Source: CAZISM01 sp964541895 (lineage in GTDB: Bacteria; Zhuqueibacterota; Zhuqueibacteria; Residuimicrobiales; Residuimicrobiaceae). From it: 6,313 nt of DNA. Below, one piece after another: positions 1 to 6,313 of the stretch (positions within the stretch are counted from its first letter, which is position 1; every line of letters starts with the position of its first letter). Position numbers and translations under genes: made by a program. Below the pieces are notes generated by a model. That model did not search any database. It had not been told where the DNA came from and worked only from the letters and a program-made list of their open reading frames with translations. The stretch is taken from NCBI GenBank assembly GCA_964541895.1, contig CAZISM010000221.1, positions 1-6,313 on the forward strand. The letters run 5' to 3'.

Positions 1-944
1 AAAATGACCGCCGTATTCTCTGTCAAACCCAGACGATCAAGCGCCGTCAACACCTTACCAACGGCCTGATCCATCGCCTCTACCATAGCAGCATAAACAG
101 CGTGATTCTGGATTTGACGGACCTCCCTATCGCCTTCTTTCCTAGGAGGCACCGACTCGTGAGGAAGCGCCGCTGCCTTTTGTTCATATTTCCGCTGCAA
201 ATCCGGCCGCGCCTGTAGCGGAATATGCACCGAATAAAAAGAAAGATACAATAGAAAAGGATTGTTGCCGGCCTTTTCAAGGAATGCTGCCGATTCCCTG
301 GCCAAACGGTCTGGGAGATGTTCGCCATCCGGCCCATTCGTCAACTTGGGATTCTTGTAGGGTGAAAAGTATCCTCCCGGCGGCGATCCGGCGTGTGTTC
401 CGCCTTTGTTGATATCAAATCCCTGCTCTTCCGGATAATAGCCCTCCCGACCCAGATGCCACTTGCCGGCAAAAAAAGTCTGATAGCCGTATTGTTTCAA
501 GGCTTCAGCCATTGTGATCTCTGATAATGGCAGGCGGTCCACATAGGGAGCCGGCAAGAGTGGCTTATGGCGGGTCCAATGGTTTTTAGCTGTCTCCGGC
601 TGAGGCGCTCCGAACCAATCGGTTGTGCCCAGGCGTGCCGGATATTTGCCGCTCATGATGCTGGCCCGGGTAGGGCTGCACACCGGGCAGGCGGCATAGG
701 CCTGGGTAAAACGCATAGCGGTTGCCGCCAGCCTGTCGATGTGGGGGGTCTCGTAAAAGCTACTGCCGAAACAGCCGAGGTCCTTCCAGCCCAGGTCGTC
801 CACCAGAAAGAAGACAAAATTCAGCGGCTTTTTTCTGCTGCAACAAACATGCAGAGAAACAGCCGCAGCTGACGTCACGCATGAATGAATAAACTGTCTT
901 CTGGACAGAGTTTTCGATTTCATCTTTTCCCTTCTTGTGCCCAT
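1..944 (-). CDS. Type I (formylglycine-dependent) sulfatase, Tat-exported, 3' end cut by window edge
   Basis: Predicted to hydrolyse sulfate esters on a glycan outside the cytoplasm. The open frame runs from ATG at 944 to the window edge (314 full codons, no stop), so the C-terminal part is missing. The N-terminus carries a twin-arginine motif, SRRQFI (residues 14-19), then a short Ala/Val-rich hydrophobic stretch ending near two cysteines (34-35); these are only a poor lipobox. The sulfatase fold follows: VDDLGW with metal-binding Asp49/Asp50; the signature CSPTRAS with the formylglycine cysteine at residue 89 (bases 678-680); GKWHLG with Lys161 and His163; VHIP with His240; and the helix AAMVEAMD. 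The cut falls just before the expected SDNGG-type metal site. The DWFG, QGFDIN and YFSPY segments resemble SulfAtlas subfamily S1_16-like enzymes, from memory only. I chose the 944 start over an in-frame ATG at 923 (preceded by AAGGGA) because a perfect AGGAGGT sits nine bases upstream. Sulfatase family is secure; substrate is unknown. Confidence 0.95.
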   Translation of the reverse strand, partial: MGTRREKMKSKTLSRRQFIHSCVTSAAAVSLHVCCSRKKPLNFVFFLVDDLGWKDLGCFGSSFYETPHIDRLAATAMRFTQAYAACPVCSPTRASIMSGKYPARLGTTDWFGAPQPETAKNHWTRHKPLLPAPYVDRLPLSEITMAEALKQYGYQTFFAGKWHLGREGYYPEEQGFDINKGGTHAGSPPGGYFSPYKNPKLTNGPDGEHLPDRLARESAAFLEKAGNNPFLLYLSFYSVHIPLQARPDLQRKYEQKAAALPHESVPPRKEGDREVRQIQNHAVYAAMVEAMDQAVGKVLTALDRLGLTENTAVI

Positions 945-953
945 ATAGCTGGT

Positions 954-960
954 ACCTCCT
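954..960 (-). promoter_or_regulatory. Shine-Dalgarno sequence for the sulfatase
   Basis: On the minus strand this reads AGGAGGT, a perfect match to the anti-Shine-Dalgarno sequence, nine bases before the ATG at 944. It decides the start: the in-frame ATG at 923 has only AAGGGA ahead of it. Both starts keep the twin-arginine signal. Confidence 0.75.
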
Positions 961-1055
961 CATCCCGGGGTTGATATTGCGGCCACGGGGACGATCCATC
1001 ATACAGCAGTGAGCGAGAATGTAGGGCGTTGTGATCAGCGGAGAGAAAAAATCCC

Positions 1056-2498
1056 TCATTGCAGATTTGTGTACATGGCTACACCGCCGGCAGGGATCTG
1101 ATCCTTGAAACTCATGCCGACCAATGTCTTGACTTTATCCGAAGTGATCATGATGGATTCAGCAGAGGTCTTGATACTCGCCGGATCATACTGGTACCGC
1201 TGCAAACTGCAATTAAGCGTACGATTGATTTGGATGGTCGCTGCACACGCCGCCTCCGTTGCGTTGACGACCAGAAAGGACCACTCGCCGCTATTCTGCT
1301 GCACGACCGCAAGATACACGCCGTCTGCATTTTCGGTGTGGAAGGCTTTAGTACCTTTGCCACCACCCAGATAGCGACTCATCATGGCATAGCTATACCA
1401 GGATGGGTAGGGCAGACCCGGATCATTAATATCGTCATGCGGCCATTTCACCAGACCCCAGCGATGGACACCTTGCACAAATGAATTGCTGCCGTGTGCG
1501 TTGGTCAGCGGCTTGACATACTGCTGATCAAAAAGCAGCCAAATGAAAGACGCTTGCATTCCGGCATTGACGAATGCGGCAACCGCCTGTGCCAAAAACG
1601 TACCATGTTGCGGCGTTTGCCTAAAGCCCTTTTCCCATTCGCTGAATACATTATATTCATCGATCCAGATCGGCTTTTTTGAACCGATCAACGAGTTTTT
1701 TAAATATCGGCATAAATTTGACCATCCGGCATAGCCACTGTCCGCCGGTAGATAGGTGTGGCCGCTGTAAATATCTATCACACCATCCAATTCGTGCAAG
1801 GCCTCGCTCATGCGCAACTGGGCTGTGCCACCCACAGCGTGGTTGTTCGGCCCGACCAACTGCACATATTTTCTGGTACCTTCTATTTCCATCCGTTCCT
1901 GGACAGCCTTCATGCACCGTACATAATAGGGCCATAATTCGTAGCCGACCGGTGGCTTGCCCCAGGGAGAAGTGGTCGGTTCGGTCATGAGTATGAGATA
2001 TTTAACATGATCATAACCGCGCTTCACTACGATCTGCCGTATCGATTCACTGACCCAGCCGGCAAACTGCAGAGGATCCTGATCAGGATCGGACTGCTTG
2101 CTGCCGAGATGAGTATCATCGGGAAAGCCCCAGGCGGCCTGCAGTGCCACATCAACCCCCAGTTTTTTCATTTCCGCAAGCCAGAGATATAATGCCTGCA
2201 TATGCGGCGACTCCCAGTCGTATGGACCACGGATATCCTGGCCTGCAAAATCCGGTCGGTACCAGGTGCGGGCGATATGCAACTTCATCGCCTTGACCCG
2301 CTCCATCTCGCGACCACGGTCTGCGTTATTCATGCCTTTGCCAATCTGTTCGGGCATCCAGGCAAAACCGTGATACACGGCATTTACGCCAAGAAAATTT
2401 TCCTGAACAACCCGATCTAGATCAGCCTTGAGAATTACCGGCTTTTGCGCCAAGGCCATAGAAAAATTGAGCAGGAGCATACACAACAGGTGACGCAT
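1056..2498 (-). CDS. Secreted clan GH-A (TIM-barrel) glycoside hydrolase, GH39/GH5/GH30-like
   Basis: A 480-residue retaining glycosidase candidate acting on a glycan in the periplasm or outside the cell. A Sec signal peptide (residues 1 to about 17, cleavage after MALA) is followed by a TIM barrel. Visible clan GH-A landmarks are Arg77 in IARTWY (strand 2), the strand-4 acid/base motif LILMTEP with Glu173 (bases 1980-1982), SGHTY with His247 (strand 6), and the strand-7 nucleophile WIDEYN with Glu281 (bases 1656-1658). The two glutamates are 108 residues apart, usual for the clan. From about residue 390 a beta-rich C-terminal domain follows (YLAVVQ, FLVVN, ending PAGGVAMY), like the side domain of GH30, GH39 or GH79. 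Oddity: the residue before the acid/base is Thr172 where the clan normally has Asn. The start has GAGGAG six bases upstream, and the gene begins 67 bases after its upstream neighbour ends. Clan assignment is firm; family and substrate (xyloside, galactoside or other) are not resolved. Confidence 0.85.
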   Translation of the reverse strand: MRHLLCMLLLNFSMALAQKPVILKADLDRVVQENFLGVNAVYHGFAWMPEQIGKGMNNADRGREMERVKAMKLHIARTWYRPDFAGQDIRGPYDWESPHMQALYLWLAEMKKLGVDVALQAAWGFPDDTHLGSKQSDPDQDPLQFAGWVSESIRQIVVKRGYDHVKYLILMTEPTTSPWGKPPVGYELWPYYVRCMKAVQERMEIEGTRKYVQLVGPNNHAVGGTAQLRMSEALHELDGVIDIYSGHTYLPADSGYAGWSNLCRYLKNSLIGSKKPIWIDEYNVFSEWEKGFRQTPQHGTFLAQAVAAFVNAGMQASFIWLLFDQQYVKPLTNAHGSNSFVQGVHRWGLVKWPHDDINDPGLPYPSWYSYAMMSRYLGGGKGTKAFHTENADGVYLAVVQQNSGEWSFLVVNATEAACAATIQINRTLNCSLQRYQYDPASIKTSAESIMITSDKVKTLVGMSFKDQIPAGGVAMYTNLQ

Positions 2499-2504
2499 AA
2501 CAGA

Positions 2505-2510
2505 CTCCTC
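2505..2510 (-). promoter_or_regulatory. Shine-Dalgarno sequence for the GH-A hydrolase
   Basis: The minus strand reads GAGGAG, six bases before the ATG at 2498. It supports that start, which is also the one giving a proper signal peptide. Confidence 0.7.
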
Positions 2511-2565
2511 GGAAGCAGAATACGAAGGTCAGTGGGATAAACAACAAACAAACGACTGCATCAAC

Positions 2566-4170
2566 TCACCAGTTATCCATCGCTATGACTTCATTGGCTG
2601 AAATCGGAATGGCCTGTCGGCCGACCGCTTGCGCCGGATTCTTGAGCACTTGCCCCAATTCGAGAAGAGCATAGAGCAGAAAACCTACTCCATCCATGGC
2701 TTCATAATACGGTTTGGCTGGATGACCGCGAAACAGACCTTTGTGATACAGTTTAGCCACCGCTTCGTCCGCCAGGGTCTGTGCATCGCGCAAGTAGATG
2801 TCCTCACCCGTCATGATATACAGGTGGAGATAAAAAGAGATCGAGCGACCATAATGGTCGGCATAGGTACCGGTTCTGCCCGGACCGTCGGCATAATTTT
2901 TAAACCAAGCCGTTTCGTCTTCCACGGTTCCCGGCGGGGTTTTGCGGATCCATTCGGCAAATCGTCTGGCCGTCTGCAGCATGTCGGCATCGGCGGTCAA
3001 CTGATACGCATAGGGATAAATCTGAGCCGTGCTGATCGCATGCTCATAACCGGCCACATAGGGTTGCCACAGCGTCAGGTGACCACGAGGTTGAAATGCT
3101 TCGTATCCTTCGGCCGAATCTACATTTTCCGAATACACCCGTGGGCCGGGAATGGGCGTGCCGTCCAGGCGAAGAGCGCCCCAATAACGGCCGGTTGTTT
3201 CATCATAACCATAACGACTGTATGCTTTCAGATACGCCAGAGCATAATCACGAAAATGCGTCTCTCCGGTCGATTCAAACGCTTTAAGCAAAGAGTGGCA
3301 ATACAGCCCGGTAATAGACGTCGTAAAACTGGAGCCGTCGAAACGATCCTTGCCCGCATTCGGCCTTTCCGGAACGAGGTTCGTATTCCTGTCCCGAAGA
3401 TTCCAGAAATAATCAGCCAACAGCCTGGCCCTATCCAGCCACTTTTGATCACGCGTTTTTCCATAGAGAAAGCAGAACGCCTCGATATAAGCGCCGCTGG
3501 ACATGCTAAAATCACAGCCGCGTTTGCCATCGCCGTGGCGATTGATTTCGCCGGTGTTTTTATCTATCACGTGCCACTGCCAGATCGCCTCGATCTCCTT
3601 CAGCACCGCCGGTTGATTTACCTGCCACAGACGATCCCAGGCGATACAATTGTTGGAGTGAATTTCATGCAAGTTCCCGTTGTGGCCATCACGGATATCC
3701 CGATATACATCGTAATGGCGGTGCCAACCCCACCAAAAAAAGCCCATATCGTCGACCAGATGGGACATGACGTAGCCGGAATAGCGTTGTGCGAAATCGG
3801 CGTACGCAGGAGATCCGGTCAGGGTTGAGACCAGATACATTGTTTTGAGAAGGGATTGATCGGTGAGCAGGTTCGAGCCGGCTGGATTACGGCGCTCGCG
3901 TCTGGTGACGCGATAGTACTCATCCAGTTTTTCCGGATTTTCCGGACTTGTTTTCGACTCCACATCAAGGATACTCACCACGATCGGCGCATGCACCGTG
4001 CCGTACCGGTCCGTGCCGTGCTCCATAATACAATCCAGACATTCTTTTACATAGTGCTCGTATGGCTTGTTGCGTGGCTGGCGAGCGGTTTTATCGACAG
4101 GCGCGGCCCCCAGGCCCAAAAAGCCAGCCAACACTGTGAACCACAAACCGCGCCTTGCGCAAAAAATCAT
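2566..4170 (-). CDS. Secreted (alpha/alpha)6-barrel-like protein, putative polysaccharide lyase or glycoside hydrolase
   Basis: A 534-residue protein I cannot place in a named family. A basic start (ARR, residues 5-7) and a hydrophobic stretch (about 9-23) form a Sec signal peptide with cleavage near Ala22-Ala23. The rest is mostly helices rich in aromatics, arranged as repeated helical hairpins: SLLKTMYLVSTLTG (107-119), GAYIEAFCFLYGKT (226-239), ITGLYCHSLLKAFESTG (286-302), ISFYLHLYIMTGEDIYL (444-460) and VGFLLYALLELG (495-506). The recurring pattern of a helix followed by 'TG/GKT' and an aromatic fits an (alpha/alpha)6 or six-hairpin glycosidase fold, as in GH88/GH105, GH127-like, AGE-type epimerases and several lyase families. 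Polar clusters that could line an active site are GWHRHYD (148-154), HNGNLHEIHSNN (163-174) and YADHYGRS (436-443). GGAGGAG lies just before the start. Its place between a GH78-type enzyme and a GH-A hydrolase suggests a role in the same glycan pathway. Fold inference is moderate; no activity is assigned. Confidence 0.8.
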   Translation of the reverse strand: MIFCARRGLWFTVLAGFLGLGAAPVDKTARQPRNKPYEHYVKECLDCIMEHGTDRYGTVHAPIVVSILDVESKTSPENPEKLDEYYRVTRRERRNPAGSNLLTDQSLLKTMYLVSTLTGSPAYADFAQRYSGYVMSHLVDDMGFFWWGWHRHYDVYRDIRDGHNGNLHEIHSNNCIAWDRLWQVNQPAVLKEIEAIWQWHVIDKNTGEINRHGDGKRGCDFSMSSGAYIEAFCFLYGKTRDQKWLDRARLLADYFWNLRDRNTNLVPERPNAGKDRFDGSSFTTSITGLYCHSLLKAFESTGETHFRDYALAYLKAYSRYGYDETTGRYWGALRLDGTPIPGPRVYSENVDSAEGYEAFQPRGHLTLWQPYVAGYEHAISTAQIYPYAYQLTADADMLQTARRFAEWIRKTPPGTVEDETAWFKNYADGPGRTGTYADHYGRSISFYLHLYIMTGEDIYLRDAQTLADEAVAKLYHKGLFRGHPAKPYYEAMDGVGFLLYALLELGQVLKNPAQAVGRQAIPISANEVIAMDNW

Positions 4171-4172
4171 AT

Positions 4173-4179
4173 CTCCTCC
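4173..4179 (-). promoter_or_regulatory. Shine-Dalgarno sequence for the (alpha/alpha)6-type protein
   Basis: The minus strand reads GGAGGAG directly upstream of the ATG at 4170; the GGAGG core lies four bases from the start codon. This fixes the start at the residue that begins the signal peptide. Confidence 0.7.
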
Positions 4180-4218
4180 GTCTCGATGTGCACAGCAACT
4201 CTTTTTCGGCTATTAATC

Positions 4219-4246
4219 GCCTGGTACGGGGCAGCCGCAGCCAGGC
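4219..4246. repeat. Short inverted repeat in the intergenic gap (possible hairpin)
   Basis: GCCTGG at 4219-4224 and CCAGGC at 4241-4246 are perfect inverted arms around a 16-base GC-rich loop, inside the 89-base gap between the GH78-type gene and the next gene. No T-run follows on the transcribed side, so it does not look like an intrinsic terminator. It could be an RNA-stabilising or processing hairpin, or chance. Confidence 0.3.
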
Positions 4247-4259
4247 ATTACTATAGCAT

Positions 4260-6313
4260 CTATTGTTTTCGCATCTCAATCACCCAAGTGCCTGGAGCAA
4301 AATCCTGCAAATATACATAATACTCATCGGAACGAGCTGTTGCAGCTGTCTTGTGTTGAACGGAATCAACGTACAATTTATTATTCACATATATGGCCCA
4401 GTGTCCTGAAGCGGCCGTTTTGGGCACGCCGACAGTGGCCGTAGTACCGGGAGGGGACTGCAGCGTTTCCTTGAAAAGGACCTTACCTGTCCCCTTTTCC
4501 CAGGAAAAGCGGATGTTACCGTACGGAGTGGGCACCTCTCCTTTAGCCCACTGCAGATCGGCCGGATGGGGTATGGCGTCAAAGCTTTGATAGCCGACAT
4601 CCGTCGGGTATACACCCAATACGGATTCGGAAAGCACATAGGCCAACGCCACGTCGCCATGACAGGTGCTGCCTTTGCCCACTCCGTTTTCCGACAGTTG
4701 CATGCATTCCCAGGTGGTGCAGCGGGGACCCTTCCAGTGGTGGATCGCTTGCGGCCAGTTGGGTTGAATCTTGTCATTGCGGATGCGATCCAGAGCAGCC
4801 TGATCCTGATGATTGAAAAACTTGCCGCGGATGGAGAACAGCTCGACCTTGCCGTGCCAACAGCCATCACCGTATTGCTGCAAGATACTCTGCGATTGTT
4901 CCGGTGTGGTGAACCGCATGCCCAGCGCCATGCCGTTAGGCCAGACATCGTATTCTTTACTCTCCAAGGAAAGAATATAATGCCCCTTTTTCTCATCCCA
5001 AAGATTTTTATTGATGCCGTCTTTCAGCATTCTTGCCCGCATGCGATAGAGCTCGGCGTCGGCAGGGTACCCGAGTTTTTCTGCCAGAAATATGCCGGAC
5101 TCTAGCGCATAATGGACGACCAGATTGATAAAGGTGTTATACCCCTTGTTTGTTTTTTCCAGTATTTTAGAGTATTTAGACGTTTCTTCCCTCTGGTAAA
5201 ACAGCGTGAGCGTTAAAATTTCCACCTGCTGCCAAAGATAATCCAGATCCTTTTTCACCGCAGGATATACTTTTAATGCCGTGGTGGTATCGGCTGTGAA
5301 CAGAAAATAGTCGGCCACCAGCGGCACATACCAGGCCGAATATTCATCGCATTCAAAATGACCAAAGCCCGGCGGATTTTCGCTGTCCGATGGGTCAAGG
5401 ACGCCATAGATAAAACCGTCCTCTTTTTGATGCTCGGCAAACAGCAGAATGGTGTCACGAACATATTTTTTTTCAAAGGTCGAATAATAGGTGTTGCGAT
5501 TGCCCAGTGTCAGGTCACAATTCCAGATCAATTTTTCCCTTTTGGGGCCATGACCCATATAGGCGCCGGTCTGAACATACTCCCAGGCCTTTAGATCGCT
5601 GCTAAAGTCCTCCGCAAACAGTGTTTCACCGTTTTGACCTCTGACGATAATATTATCAGCCCAGGCTAGCTCGTATTTATTCTGAGCAAATCCGATCCGG
5701 CCGGTCTTGAACGTTTCATCACAGGTTTCATCGATCAACCGGCCATCCAGAAAGGTTTTAAAAAGGTCGTCCTCTACTACGGTCTCAACGCGATGACTCT
5801 CACCATCCCGCAACGAAACCGGCAGAGTGCGAGCCGGCTTGAGCAGGCGATAATTGCCGTTGATGCGTTTCTTGATCGTGAATTGATTATGCAAATTGAC
5901 CTGACAAACATAACCGTTGTCCGCATCCTGGGCGCGGAAAACCCAACCCACCCCGGAAGGCCGGTCCATGCTCTTGATGATCTTGAAATCGAATGAAAAG
6001 GAATAATTTTTCCACTTGACGCCGGGTTTTGCCAGCACCACCTCGTTGGTGTTGCGCAGTTTGATCACGGCCCCCTGCCCCATGCGTTGAATCAACGAAC
6101 CGGTCGGTTCACAGGATTCGGTCTGCAGGGTATAGGCGCTGCCGTACCACAGCTGGTTCAGCAGCTCATCATTGCACAAGAAATTTCCTTTATAGGGGCT
6201 GATGTCCGTCGTCATGTCAGTGCGGATAAAATCCAGATCTACGCTGGTTCCCGGGGTGTCCAGATAAATGGCGGCCCAGCATTGCCCGCCCTGCATCATC
6301 GGATGAGTATAAA
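4260..6313 (-). CDS. GH78-type alpha-L-rhamnosidase-like protein with inserted sandwich domain, 5' end cut by window edge
   Basis: Predicted to release terminal alpha-L-rhamnose from a glycan. The frame is open past the ATG at 6299 to the window edge (YTHP precedes it), so that Met is internal and the usual N-terminal sandwich domains and any signal peptide lie outside. Numbering here is from the Met at 6299. Residues 38-60 (GNFLCNDELLNQLW...) are the typical entry to the GH78 catalytic module. A concanavalin-like insert follows (about 72-240). The (alpha/alpha)6 barrel then resumes at GPKREKLIWNCD (251-262), matching the GH78 DGPKRDRLxWxGD motif, with Glu255 and Asp262 kept. TTWE (Glu531) and STCHGD (544-549) match the second catalytic glutamate and conserved His region. 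From about residue 590 a C-terminal beta-sandwich follows (FSWEKG, LQSPPGTTATVGVP, GHWAIYVNN). Oddity: His250 stands where the family usually has Asp. The stop is TAG. Family assignment is strong; rhamnosidase activity is inferred, since GH78-like folds may have other activities. Confidence 0.9.
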   Translation of the reverse strand, partial: YTHPMMQGGQCWAAIYLDTPGTSVDLDFIRTDMTTDISPYKGNFLCNDELLNQLWYGSAYTLQTESCEPTGSLIQRMGQGAVIKLRNTNEVVLAKPGVKWKNYSFSFDFKIIKSMDRPSGVGWVFRAQDADNGYVCQVNLHNQFTIKKRINGNYRLLKPARTLPVSLRDGESHRVETVVEDDLFKTFLDGRLIDETCDETFKTGRIGFAQNKYELAWADNIIVRGQNGETLFAEDFSSDLKAWEYVQTGAYMGHGPKREKLIWNCDLTLGNRNTYYSTFEKKYVRDTILLFAEHQKEDGFIYGVLDPSDSENPPGFGHFECDEYSAWYVPLVADYFLFTADTTTALKVYPAVKKDLDYLWQQVEILTLTLFYQREETSKYSKILEKTNKGYNTFINLVVHYALESGIFLAEKLGYPADAELYRMRARMLKDGINKNLWDEKKGHYILSLESKEYDVWPNGMALGMRFTTPEQSQSILQQYGDGCWHGKVELFSIRGKFFNHQDQAALDRIRNDKIQPNWPQAIHHWKGPRCTTWECMQLSENGVGKGSTCHGDVALAYVLSESVLGVYPTDVGYQSFDAIPHPADLQWAKGEVPTPYGNIRFSWEKGTGKVLFKETLQSPPGTTATVGVPKTAASGHWAIYVNNKLYVDSVQHKTAATARSDEYYVYLQDFAPGTWVIEMRKQ
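5580..6086 (-). other. Concanavalin/LamG-like beta-sandwich domain inserted in the GH78 module
   Basis: Residues about 72-240 (counted from the Met at 6299) interrupt the GH78 catalytic module between its first helices and the GPKRE active-site loop. Alternating strands such as NYSFSFDFKII (98-108), SGVGWVFRAQD (115-125), GYVCQVNL (129-136), HRVETVVEDDLFKTFLDG (169-186) and TGRIGFAQNKYELAWADNI (199-217) match the pattern of LamG, DUF1080 or GH16-like sandwich domains. The segment ETLFAEDFSSDLKAWEY (225-241), which normally opens such a domain, comes at its end here. A carbohydrate-binding or substrate-shaping role is inferred from the fold only. Confidence 0.65.

Noticed and set aside
80..337. 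An 85-codon minus-strand frame that might suggest a broken sulfatase
   Set aside because: The sulfatase frame reads through this region without interruption (for example NGPDGEHLPDRLARE), so the 85-codon frame is a shadow and the sulfatase is not frameshifted here.
1045..1052. T-run just after the GH-A stop as an intrinsic terminator
   Set aside because: On the minus strand a run of six T follows GGGA after the stop, but I found no GC-rich hairpin directly before it.
2629..3828. A 399-codon open frame on the plus strand
   Set aside because: It is codon-aligned antisense to the 2566-4170 gene (its first codon position faces the sense third position). In that register an antisense stop needs a sense TTA, CTA or TCA codon, which this gene rarely uses, so a long open frame is expected. 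The peptide is low-complexity in style with no domain, while the sense strand has a signal peptide and a Shine-Dalgarno site.
3856..4320. A 154-codon plus-strand frame
   Set aside because: Same antisense register over the 5' end of the 2566-4170 gene, running into the gap; no domain is visible and it is explained by the sense gene.
4385..4996. A 203-codon minus-strand frame
   Set aside because: Out-of-frame reading of the GH78-type gene; the peptide is Arg/Pro/Ser-rich with no motif, while the other frame carries TTWE and STCHGD.
4566..5105. A 179-codon plus-strand frame
   Set aside because: Lies wholly antisense to the GH78-type gene, whose catalytic motifs occur on the minus strand over the same bases.
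4260..6299. Treating the ATG at 6299 as the true start of the GH78-type gene
   Set aside because: The frame stays open upstream to the window edge (YTHP before the Met), there is no signal peptide, and GH78 proteins normally have large N-terminal domains before this point, so the gene is partial.

Overview
The window is a compact, one-directional bacterial locus. All four supported genes lie on the minus strand, so transcription runs from high to low coordinates, and all encode enzymes of complex-carbohydrate breakdown. In transcription order they are: a GH78-type alpha-L-rhamnosidase-like protein (5' end outside the window), a secreted all-helical protein that looks like an (alpha/alpha)6-barrel glycosidase or lyase, a secreted clan GH-A (TIM-barrel) glycoside hydrolase, and a type I sulfatase with a twin-arginine signal (3' end outside the window). 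Gaps are 89, 67 and 111 bases. Each of the three visible starts has a strong Shine-Dalgarno sequence, which fits a polycistronic operon.

The locus looks like part of a polysaccharide-utilisation or sulfated-glycan degradation cluster. An alpha-rhamnosidase fold next to a sulfatase, a clan GH-A hydrolase and an (alpha/alpha)6 enzyme recalls the enzyme mix used on sulfated rhamnose-containing glycans such as green-algal ulvan. That substrate is inference: no SusC/SusD pair, transporter, regulator or sugar-catabolic gene lies in the window, and pectic or exopolysaccharide substrates are not excluded.

The organism is probably a Gram-negative polysaccharide degrader. Clear Shine-Dalgarno sequences argue against a typical Bacteroidota member. 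Sulfatase-rich Kiritimatiellota, Lentisphaerota, Planctomycetota or Calditrichota/KSB1-like lineages would fit, but the sequence alone does not settle this.

Layout: 1-944 sulfatase (partial); 945-1055 intergenic with the sulfatase ribosome-binding site; 1056-2498 clan GH-A hydrolase; 2499-2565 intergenic; 2566-4170 (alpha/alpha)6-type protein; 4171-4259 intergenic with a ribosome-binding site and a small inverted repeat; 4260-6313 GH78-type protein (partial) with an inserted concanavalin-like sandwich domain. I saw no tRNA, rRNA, CRISPR array, insertion sequence or convincing intrinsic terminator.

The most interesting points are the sandwich domain inserted into the GH78 module with its opening strand apparently at the end, non-consensus residues at two active sites (His for Asp in GH78, Thr for Asn in the GH-A enzyme), and the unassigned (alpha/alpha)6 protein, which is a candidate for a poorly characterised lyase or hydrolase family.
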